Shown here: positions 1 to 5,459 of the stretch, in pieces
Layout of the letters: each line of letters begins with the position of its first letter
Numbering within the stretch: the stretch's first letter is position 1
Assembly: GCA_937894185.1 (NCBI GenBank)
Contig: CALCSA010000401.1
Location: forward strand, 1 to 6,468
From: an uncultured Clostridia bacterium
GTDB lineage: Bacteria; Bacillota; Clostridia; Oscillospirales; Ruminococcaceae
Direction of reading: 5' to 3'
DNA length: 6,468 bases
Notes under the pieces: generated by a model
Told to the model about the DNA's origin: nothing
What the model saw: the letters and a program-made list of their open reading frames with translations, nothing else
The model's database searches: none
Program-made: the position numbers and the translations under genes

Positions 1-2151
1 TCCGTCGTCGTCATAAAGGTCAAAGGTGGCGGGGACATCCGGGGCGATCAATAGCCGAAGGGTCTTGACCTTCTCCCGACTGATGGAGTTTAAACCGTCG
101 GTCAAGGGGAGGATGGCCCCTGCCCGGACAAAAAGGGGGATGCTGCCCCTATTCACCGGCAGATGAAGGGTGGAGCCTCCGGCGTACTTTTCCCGGGTGT
201 AGAAGTCGTACCAGTCGCTGCCCTTTGGCAGGTAGACGCTGCGAATGCTCTGGCCCTTTTCCACCACGGTGGCCACCAGCAGACTGCTGCCCAGCAAAAA
301 GTCAATGCCTTGGGTGTAGCAGGCTTCGTCCTCCTGAAACTCGTAGAAAGTGGGGCGCATCATGGGGGTGCCCTGTGTGTGGGCCTCCCACAGCAGGGAG
401 TAGAGGTAGGGAACCAAAGAGTACCGCAGCTTGATGGCATCCCGGATATACTGGGTGCTGCCGCTGTACATCCAAGGCTCGGTGACGGTGTTGTCGTTGC
501 TGGCCGAGTGGATGGAAAACCGCGGCTGGAACACTCCGTGCTGCACCCAGCGGACCAGTAGCTCCTCCTCGGGGGCGGGGCCCGCGAACCCGGCTATGTC
601 GGAGCCGCAGTTGGCAACCCCCGACAGCCCCAGCCCCAACAGGGTGGCGATGTTGTATTTAAGGCTTTCATAACTGGTGTAGTTGTCCCCGGACCACACC
701 TGCGCGTAGCGCTGAATGCCGCAACTGCCCGAGCGGCAGACCACAAAGGGCCGGATGTTGGGGTCCTCCGCCTCCACCGCTGCGTGGGAAAGCTTGGACA
801 TCAGGGTGGACTGCACCGGCTTTAATTGGCCGTGGGTTCCGGTTTGACCCTCGTAATGGCAGAGGGCACCGCGGTTGTCGATGCCGTCGTATTCGCAGTT
901 GTCGTTCCAGATGGCGGCGGTGCCCTTTTGGATGACCTGCTCCCGCAGCTCCTCCATCCAAATGTTGCGGGCGGCGGGGTTTGTAAAGTCAAAATAGGCT
1001 CCGGTTCCGCCCCACCACCGGGCAGGCTGAGTCTCTCCCTGCTCATCTTTGATAAAGCAGCCGTTCTTCTCGTAATATTCATACCGCGGGTGAGTTTTCA
1101 GCACCCCCGGCTTGATGTTGGGGACCACCATCACCCCCCGGCTGTTCATCTGGGCAAAGAAGTCTTCCGGGGATGGGAAGCGCTTTTCGTTCCAAGTAAA
1201 GACATTGCGCTTGTTGTTCTCATCGGATGTGTAGCCGGAGGACAGCATAAACCCATCCAGAGGGATGTCCTCCTGCTTTGCCTTGTCTGCAAAGCTGAGA
1301 ATTTCCCCGTCGCAGTGCTCCGGCAGCTCCACATAGTACATGGTGGAACCAAGGTAGCCCAAAGTCTGCTTGGGCTGCATGGCGGTGGTCCCGGTCAAGA
1401 AGGTGTACTGCTTCACCACATCCCTGATCTTGGGTCCCCCCAACAGGAAGAAGTCGATATCGCCTCCATCGGCGGTGTAGTAGCTGTACCGGGGCCAGTA
1501 GCCGCTGATCTCCCCGCCCAGAGAGATGGCTGCCTCGTAAGTGTTGTGGTAGAAGATTCCCGCCGCTTTTTTGCTGCGGCTGTCCAGCTTGATGTACATG
1601 GGAATGTGCTTGTACAGGGGGTCGCCGTGAATGGAGTCGTATCCAATGTTATCCTTGGGGCTAAACCGCAGGTAGCGGTTGTTTTTGCTGATGTCCCCGG
1701 CCTTTTCCCCAAAGCCGTAATAGAAATCCTCGGGGGCATAGCGGTTGTAGTGATACACCCGGCCCAAATGGTCCCGCTGAAAGGCCCGGCCCGGCAGGTC
1801 GGAGTAGAGCGGCTCCCCTTCCTTGGTGAGAAGCTGAAAGGCCAAGGGGGTCTTGCACAGCTCCAACCGCAGGGTTTGGGTAGAAAACACAATCTTGTCG
1901 TCGGCTTCCTCCACCCGGGGGGTGATGGGCTCCAACCGCACCCGCTCCTTGCCCAAAAAACCGTCGAGGCTGTCCTCCCACGCGGTTTTGGTGAGGATAT
2001 AGGAGCCCTCCTGAAACCGATGGTCAAAGGAGGCACGGATTCGGATGATGTCGTCAGTTAAAAACCAAAGGCGAATACTCGCGTTGTCGGTGATGATCTC
2101 GCAGTATCCATCTTTTCTGCTGATGCCCGCAAACTGGCTGCACGTCAACAT
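1..2151 (-). CDS. Glycoside hydrolase family 31 enzyme (alpha-glycosidase), C-terminus cut by window edge
   Basis: Retaining alpha-glycosidase of family GH31, probably cytoplasmic because the N-terminus (MLTCSQFAGISRKDG) has no signal peptide. The frame is open from the ATG at 2151 to base 1, giving 717 codons. The N-terminal beta-sandwich covers about residues 1-250 and includes YGFGEK (145-150) and DPLYKHIP (177-184). The catalytic barrel covers about 260-600. In it, WNDNCE (415-420) supplies the presumed nucleophile D417, WSGDN (486-490) the presumed acid/base D489, and PRFSIH (543-548) conserved subsite residues R544 and H548. A beta-sandwich follows (LPVNRGSIPLFVRAGA), and YDDDG at the left edge resembles the opening of a DUF5110 domain. 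The family is usually about 650-850 residues, so perhaps 80-100 are missing. Where common alpha-glucosidases have an Asp-rich D-x-D/E motif after the second strand, this protein has LSSGYT (303-308), so substrate is uncertain: alpha-glucoside, alpha-xyloside, alpha-galactoside or another. The start is supported by GGGGGAG five bases upstream. It follows the second permease by 12 bases and is almost surely co-transcribed with it. Confidence 0.93.
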   Translation of the reverse strand, partial: MLTCSQFAGISRKDGYCEIITDNASIRLWFLTDDIIRIRASFDHRFQEGSYILTKTAWEDSLDGFLGKERVRLEPITPRVEEADDKIVFSTQTLRLELCKTPLAFQLLTKEGEPLYSDLPGRAFQRDHLGRVYHYNRYAPEDFYYGFGEKAGDISKNNRYLRFSPKDNIGYDSIHGDPLYKHIPMYIKLDSRSKKAAGIFYHNTYEAAISLGGEISGYWPRYSYYTADGGDIDFFLLGGPKIRDVVKQYTFLTGTTAMQPKQTLGYLGSTMYYVELPEHCDGEILSFADKAKQEDIPLDGFMLSSGYTSDENNKRNVFTWNEKRFPSPEDFFAQMNSRGVMVVPNIKPGVLKTHPRYEYYEKNGCFIKDEQGETQPARWWGGTGAYFDFTNPAARNIWMEELREQVIQKGTAAIWNDNCEYDGIDNRGALCHYEGQTGTHGQLKPVQSTLMSKLSHAAVEAEDPNIRPFVVCRSGSCGIQRYAQVWSGDNYTSYESLKYNIATLLGLGLSGVANCGSDIAGFAGPAPEEELLVRWVQHGVFQPRFSIHSASNDNTVTEPWMYSGSTQYIRDAIKLRYSLVPYLYSLLWEAHTQGTPMMRPTFYEFQEDEACYTQGIDFLLGSSLLVATVVEKGQSIRSVYLPKGSDWYDFYTREKYAGGSTLHLPVNRGSIPLFVRAGAILPLTDGLNSISREKVKTLRLLIAPDVPATFDLYDDDG

Positions 2152-2156
2152 ATTCG

Positions 2157-2163
2157 CTCCCCC
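2157..2163 (-). promoter_or_regulatory. Ribosome binding site of the GH31 gene
   Basis: GGGGGAG on the minus strand, five bases before the ATG at 2151 and directly after the TAA stop of the upstream permease gene. It supports this ATG as the start. It also suggests that ribosomes ending on the permease can reinitiate on the hydrolase. Confidence 0.7.
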
Positions 2164-2988
2164 TTATTCCTTCATGCCGGAGGTAACCATGCCCTGAACA
2201 AACTGCTTTTGGAACAGCAGGAACACAATCAGCACCGGAATCACCGACACCACCGACATGGCGATAAGGCTGTTCCAGTCCACCGAAAACTGCCCGCTGA
2301 AGTTGGCAAGAGCCAGCTGAACCGTGTACTTTTCAACATCCCGGATCACCAGCAGAGGCCACATAAAGTCGTTCCAACGCCACATAAAGGAGAAGATGGC
2401 AAGGACGCTCATGGCGGGCTTTGCAATGGGCAGCATGATGGAAAAGAAGATTCGTGTCTCGCTGGCGCCGTCCACCCGGGCGGATTCAATCAGCTCGTTG
2501 GGGACGCTGAGGAAATACTGCCGCAGCAAAAAGACTCCGGTGGGGGTTGCCGCCGGGGGGATGATGATTCCCGCAAAGGTGTTGTACATTTTAAAAAACT
2601 TCACCACATGGAAGATGGGGATCATCAGCACTTCCAGCGGCAGCATCAGGGTGGCGATAAAAAAGATGAACAGAACGTTGCTGCCCCTGAATTTATACTT
2701 GGCAAAGGCATACCCCGCCATGGTGTTGATAATCACCGTCAAAATGGTGGACAGCACCGAAACCAGTGTGCTGTTGAAGAAGTACCGGCCAAAGTTACCT
2801 TTTTCAAAGGCGTTGCGGTAATTATCCAAGGTGAATTTTTCCGGCAGAAAGGTGGGGGGAAACCGAAACATTTCCGATCCGCTTTTAAAGGAGGAGAGGA
2901 CAATCCAAAAGATGGGGAAGAGGAACAAGGCCGCCAGCAAAATGACCACCGTATAGGTGAGCCAGTTGCTTTTTGTCTTTGCGCTCAT
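2164..2988 (-). CDS. CUT1 carbohydrate ABC transporter permease, MalG/LacG-like subunit
   Basis: Inner subunit of a carbohydrate importer in the cytoplasmic membrane. At 274 residues it has the usual length for the MalG-type half. Six membrane segments are visible: about 10-33 (YTVVILLAALFLFPIFWIVL), 72-95, 105-127, 138-158, 191-213 and 241-262. The cytoplasmic EAA loop that docks the ATPase runs from E168 to P187 (ESARVDGA, ending IMLP). The C-terminus QFVQGMVTSGMKE is typical of this subunit class. The ATG overlaps the TGA of the preceding permease as ATGA, so the two are probably translationally coupled and made in equal amounts. The transported sugar cannot be read from the sequence. The GH31 gene 12 bases downstream suggests an alpha-linked oligosaccharide or glycoside (inference). 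Confidence 0.95.
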   Translation of the reverse strand: MSAKTKSNWLTYTVVILLAALFLFPIFWIVLSSFKSGSEMFRFPPTFLPEKFTLDNYRNAFEKGNFGRYFFNSTLVSVLSTILTVIINTMAGYAFAKYKFRGSNVLFIFFIATLMLPLEVLMIPIFHVVKFFKMYNTFAGIIIPPAATPTGVFLLRQYFLSVPNELIESARVDGASETRIFFSIMLPIAKPAMSVLAIFSFMWRWNDFMWPLLVIRDVEKYTVQLALANFSGQFSVDWNSLIAMSVVSVIPVLIVFLLFQKQFVQGMVTSGMKE

Positions 2989-3884
2989 TGGATTTCCCCC
3001 CCTTTGTTTACTTTAAACTGCAGCAGGGTAAAGGTGGCCATCACTACAAGCAATATCATGGAAAGGGCGCTGGCGTAGCCCATTTCCCGCTTGCCGTCAA
3101 AGGCGGCCTCGTAGATATACTGCACCACAAACTTGGTGGAAGTGCCCGGCCCCCCCTTGGTCAGAGCCAGCACCAGCCCATAGGCTTTGAACAGATCAAT
3201 AAAGGACAGGATCAGCACCAAAAAAGTGGTAGGCTTTAAGAGGGGCAGGGTAATCTTGAAGAACCTCTGAACGGGATTGGCGCCGTCCACCTCCGCCGCC
3301 TCGTAGTAGGAAAGGGGGATGCTCTGCAGGCCCGAGATGTAGGTGACCATATAAAATCCTGTGCGGGCCCAGATGGTGGCCAGAATCACCACAAACATCG
3401 CCGTAGAACCTTGGGTCAGCCATTCCACCTTGGCCTTGCCCATCAGACTGAGCAGGTAGTTGATGATTCCCGTGTTGTCGCCAAACATAAACTTAAAGGA
3501 AATACCCACAATGATGTAGGAGATCATGGAGGGCCAGTAGAAGATGGCGCGGAACATCCCCTTGGCGCGGATTTCTTTGATCATCAGGTTGGCGAGGAAT
3601 AGGGGGATACCCATAATAAAGGGCAGGCTGATCAGAACATATACAAGGGTTCTGCCAAAGGACTGCCAGAACTTTACATCGTGAAAAGCCCGCACATAGT
3701 TATCCAGACCGATAAACACAGGCGCGCTCATGCCCGACCACTTGTTCAGCGAAAAGTAGGCGCCAAACAGAGCGGGCACCGCAATAAAGGTAGCAAAAAT
3801 AAAAAGATTGGGCAAAATGAGCAGATAGGGAAACAGCTTCATCTCCAAGGAGGTGACACCCTGTTTCTTTTTTATTTTTTTCAA
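2985..3884 (-). CDS. CUT1 carbohydrate ABC transporter permease, MalF/LacF/UgpA-like subunit
   Basis: Partner membrane subunit of the importer, 299 residues, a normal length for LacF/UgpA-type proteins that lack the extra periplasmic loop of E. coli MalF. A basic N-terminus (KKIKKKQ) is followed by six membrane segments at about 17-44, 78-100, 113-133, 161-183, 213-240 and 270-290. The EAA loop is at E195-P214 (EAAEVDGANPVQRFF, then ITLP). The segment LTKGGPGTST (241-250) followed by QYIYEAAF is characteristic of this subunit class. The start codon is TTG at 3884, backed by AAAGGGAG eight bases upstream. The in-frame ATG at residue 15 has no well-spaced site and would remove the basic tail just before the first membrane segment, so I prefer TTG. 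The gene lies 79 bases after the binding-protein gene, with a terminator hairpin between them, and overlaps the next permease by four bases. Confidence 0.95.
   Translation of the reverse strand: MKKIKKKQGVTSLEMKLFPYLLILPNLFIFATFIAVPALFGAYFSLNKWSGMSAPVFIGLDNYVRAFHDVKFWQSFGRTLVYVLISLPFIMGIPLFLANLMIKEIRAKGMFRAIFYWPSMISYIIVGISFKFMFGDNTGIINYLLSLMGKAKVEWLTQGSTAMFVVILATIWARTGFYMVTYISGLQSIPLSYYEAAEVDGANPVQRFFKITLPLLKPTTFLVLILSFIDLFKAYGLVLALTKGGPGTSTKFVVQYIYEAAFDGKREMGYASALSMILLVVMATFTLLQFKVNKGGEIQ
2996..3002 (-). promoter_or_regulatory. Ribosome binding site of the second permease, inside the first permease gene
   Basis: A run of seven G on the minus strand, preceded by AAA and seven bases before the ATG at 2988. 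It lies within the last codons of the upstream permease (Lys-Gly-Gly-Glu). Together with the ATGA overlap it supports the start at 2988 and coupled translation. Confidence 0.6.
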
Positions 3885-3892
3885 TACGGATA

Positions 3893-3900
3893 CTCCCTTT
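3893..3900 (-). promoter_or_regulatory. Ribosome binding site that decides the TTG start of the first permease
   Basis: AAAGGGAG on the minus strand, eight bases (tatccgta) before the TTG at 3884. It lies downstream of the terminator hairpin, so readthrough transcripts carry it intact. It is the main reason for preferring the TTG over the internal ATG at codon 15. Confidence 0.7.
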
Positions 3901-3907
3901 CCTGTTG

Positions 3908-3942
3908 AAAAAAATATGGGGTGATTGATTCAACCACCCCAT
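3908..3942 (-). terminator. Intrinsic terminator between the binding-protein and permease genes
   Basis: On the minus strand, ATGGGGTGGTTG and CAATCACCCCAT form a 12-base-pair stem (3916-3942) with one G-U wobble and a three-base AAT loop. One A follows, then seven T (3914-3908). This is a textbook rho-independent terminator for leftward transcription. It begins 22 bases after the TAA of the binding-protein gene. No convincing promoter is visible between it and the permease start, so the permeases and hydrolase probably depend on partial readthrough. That would give more binding protein than transporter, as is common in ABC importer operons. It could also stabilise the 3' end of a processed binding-protein mRNA. 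Confidence 0.88.
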
Positions 3943-3963
3943 GCTCCGTTGCGCTAAACAGTC

Positions 3964-5289
3964 TTACTGATACAGTTCCTCCAGAACCTTTTCCATGTTG
4001 GCAGCGTGTTGTTCCGGGGTGATGTTGCCTGCGATCATTTCGTACATGCCTTCGTTTTGAGGCGTTCTGGCAACTCCTGCAAAATCGGGGTAACCCCAGT
4101 CAAAGCTTGCGTCGGGAACAGTATGCTCCAGCTCGTTGGCAAACACTTCAAAATACTCTTTGCCAAAAGGATAGTCCAGCTTGGCATTGTCCAGTCTCGG
4201 GCTGAGGAATAAGGATTCCACGCAGTATTTTGCGTTGGCTTCCTGCGAGGTTGCGTACAGAATAAAGTCTACGGCTTCCTGCTCCACACCGGAACCGCCA
4301 AAGGCAGCCAACTGCTTGCCGCCGGGGGTGGAGGAGCGGTTCTTTGCTTTGGGCATGTAGGTGACGCCCCACTCAAAATCCTTGATGTTGTCCCGGTAGT
4401 TGGTCATCATCCAGTTGCCGGAAAGATGCACCGCAACCTGCCCCGAGCGGAACATGTTGTTGGGGTCCTCGCCACCCAGCCAAGTGGATTTGGGGACAAT
4501 CTCCTTGTCGAACAGCTCTTTGGTGAAGGTGAGAGCCTGAATGGTTTCGGGGCTGTTAAAGGCGGGGCCGTCCTCGCCCAGGAAGCGGCCGCCAAACTGG
4601 TACAGCATGGTGGACCATCTGTGGCTGGGGTTATCGATGACCATGCCGAACTGTACGCCGCCGTCCGCCTTTACCTTTTCCAGTGCGGTGACGAACTCAT
4701 CCCAAGTCCAGATATCGTCGGGGGTGGCGGGCACGGTCACTCCGGCTTTGTCAAAGGCGGTTTTGTTGTAGATCATGCCGTTGGCCGTCACATCGGTGGG
4801 CAGGGCGGTCACCTTGTCATTGATCACAAAGTAGTTGTGGATGGAGGGCATGAACTGAGCCAGCACGCCGTCAATGTCGTCCACATACTCGGCAAGGTCC
4901 AGAGTGGCATCGTAGCAGGCGCTCAGGATGCTCTCGGTGGTTCTGGCCAGTGCGGGAGGCTCTCCCCCCACCACAGACATCATGATTTTGTTGGTCATCT
5001 CATCATAGGGAACCTCAAGCAGGTTGACCTGCACGTTGGGATTGAGAGCCTGATAATCGTCGATGATGTGCTGCATGGCCTCTGTTTCTGCGCCGTCGGC
5101 AAACCACAGCATATCCAGCACTACTTTTTCGCCGGGATCTGCGCTGCTTTCCGCGCCGCCAGCCGGGGATGATTCGTGTGCCGACCCGTCATTGCCTGCT
5201 GCCTGAGAAGGGGCATCGCCGGAACTGCAACCTACACTCATAGCCAGGATCAAAGTAAAAACCAGCGTAAGGCTTAGAATTTTTTTCAT
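3964..5289 (-). CDS. Extracellular sugar-binding lipoprotein of a CUT1 ABC transporter (solute-binding protein family 1)
   Basis: Captures the sugar outside the membrane and delivers it to the two permeases encoded downstream. At 441 residues it has the normal size for this family. The signal peptide is MKKILSLTLVFTLILAMSVG, followed by the probable lipidated Cys21. The lipobox is slightly unusual, with Ser at -3 and Val at -2. A Ser/Gly/Ala-rich linker (about 22-53) ties the domain to the membrane anchor. The mature domain opens with VVLDMLWFADGAE and contains typical family features: NPNVQVNLLEVPYDE (83-97), YNKTAFDKAGV (174-184) with TWDEF (195-199), and MFRSGQVAVHLSGNW (279-293). Trp62, Trp196, Trp224, Trp270 and Trp293 are aromatic residues in or near segments that often stack on sugars; which ones do so is not knowable here. 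The ATG at 5289 has AAGGAG eleven bases upstream. It is the first gene after the intergenic control region and is followed by a strong terminator hairpin. Confidence 0.95.
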   Translation of the reverse strand: MKKILSLTLVFTLILAMSVGCSSGDAPSQAAGNDGSAHESSPAGGAESSADPGEKVVLDMLWFADGAETEAMQHIIDDYQALNPNVQVNLLEVPYDEMTNKIMMSVVGGEPPALARTTESILSACYDATLDLAEYVDDIDGVLAQFMPSIHNYFVINDKVTALPTDVTANGMIYNKTAFDKAGVTVPATPDDIWTWDEFVTALEKVKADGGVQFGMVIDNPSHRWSTMLYQFGGRFLGEDGPAFNSPETIQALTFTKELFDKEIVPKSTWLGGEDPNNMFRSGQVAVHLSGNWMMTNYRDNIKDFEWGVTYMPKAKNRSSTPGGKQLAAFGGSGVEQEAVDFILYATSQEANAKYCVESLFLSPRLDNAKLDYPFGKEYFEVFANELEHTVPDASFDWGYPDFAGVARTPQNEGMYEMIAGNITPEQHAANMEKVLEELYQ

Positions 5290-5300
5290 TTCACACGCTT

Positions 5301-5306
5301 CTCCTT
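5301..5306 (-). promoter_or_regulatory. Ribosome binding site of the binding-protein gene
   Basis: AAGGAG on the minus strand, eleven bases before the ATG at 5289. The spacing is at the long end of normal. No alternative start in this frame gives a better signal peptide. Confidence 0.65.
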
Positions 5307-5322
5307 CTTTTATTAGGGCTGT

Positions 5323-5345
5323 TGGAAAAGGATTTCCTTTTTCCA
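5323..5345. repeat. 23-base near-perfect palindrome in the leader of the binding-protein gene
   Basis: On the minus strand TGGAAAAAGGA and TCCTTTTCCA face each other across AA, with one extra A in the left arm. It falls just downstream of the predicted transcription start and about 34 bases before the ATG. In RNA it would form a hairpin of about nine or ten pairs with no T-run after it, so it is not a terminator. It could be a 5' stabilising hairpin or a DNA operator for a dimeric repressor. The sequence does not match the catabolite-control cre consensus. Confidence 0.6.
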
Positions 5346-5371
5346 GTGCAATTTCATTATATAAAATGCAA
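5346..5371 (-). repeat. Direct repeat of TTGCA, 20-base period, flanking the -10 box
   Basis: On the minus strand TTGCA occurs at 5371-5367 and again at 5351-5347, separated by 15 bases that contain the -10 box. The 20-base period puts both copies on nearly the same face of the helix, the layout often used by AraC-family regulators for paired half-sites. That these are half-sites for the neighbouring regulator is inference. Confidence 0.4.
5356..5361 (-). promoter_or_regulatory. Putative -10 box of the promoter for the binding-protein operon
   Basis: Perfect TATAAT on the minus strand, 66 bases before the ATG, predicting a transcription start near 5349. No recognisable TTGACA-like -35 box is found 16-18 bases upstream, where the sequence is only a T-run. 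A good -10 with a poor -35 fits a promoter needing an activator, here plausibly the adjacent AraC-type protein. This is a visual call and the surrounding DNA is AT-rich, so other -10-like hexamers exist. Confidence 0.55.
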
Positions 5372-5438
5372 GCTCTAAAAAAATGCTAATATTTTTACTA
5401 TCTTATATAATTTTTTGTTTTGATTGGATGAATTGCAC

Positions 5439-5459
5439 CCTTTTGCGCTGCTGCAAAGG
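5439..5459 (-). other. Small hairpin right after the regulator stop codon
   Basis: On the minus strand CCTTTGC and GCAAAAGG can pair around AGCAGC with one bulged A, immediately after the TAG of the regulator gene. There is no T-run behind it, so it is at best a weak or factor-dependent terminator. Readthrough from the regulator into the binding-protein gene cannot be excluded. The rest of 5290-5459 holds the promoter elements listed separately and no open reading frame. Confidence 0.35.

Larger units (their letters stand above)
5346..5438. repeat. Inverted pair of 8-base elements (GTGCAATT / AATTGCAC) around the promoter
   Basis: On the plus strand GTGCAATT is at 5346-5353 and its exact reverse complement AATTGCAC at 5431-5438. 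Their centres are 85 bases apart, about eight helical turns. One copy overlaps the predicted transcription start and the other lies about 85 bases upstream of it. Such a pair could be a split operator, but an 8-base match can also arise by chance in AT-rich DNA. Confidence 0.4.

Noticed and set aside
826..2061. 411-codon open frame on the plus strand
   Set aside because: It lies wholly antisense to the GH31 gene, whose frame carries clear family motifs. Its product is low-complexity (Val/Gly/Leu-rich) with no recognisable domain. It is a shadow caused by GC-biased third codon positions.
2209..3078. 289-codon open frame on the plus strand opposite the permeases
   Set aside because: The product is rich in His, Gln, Lys and Gly with no domain. 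It is antisense to membrane-protein genes with intact EAA loops and is a reading-frame shadow.
3846..3856. AAGGAGGTGAC on the plus strand, a near-perfect ribosome binding site
   Set aside because: No start codon with a plausible plus-strand gene follows. It is the complement of the Val-Thr-Ser-Leu codons of the first permease and is most likely chance.
4426..5172. 248-codon open frame on the plus strand opposite the binding-protein gene
   Set aside because: It is antisense to a complete, well-recognised solute-binding protein. Its His/Gly/Val-rich composition is typical of a shadow frame.
5290..5459. A cre (catabolite control) site in the intergenic region
   Set aside because: I looked for the TGNAANCGNTNNCA pattern on both strands and saw no convincing match. 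The palindrome at 5323-5345 lacks the central CG.
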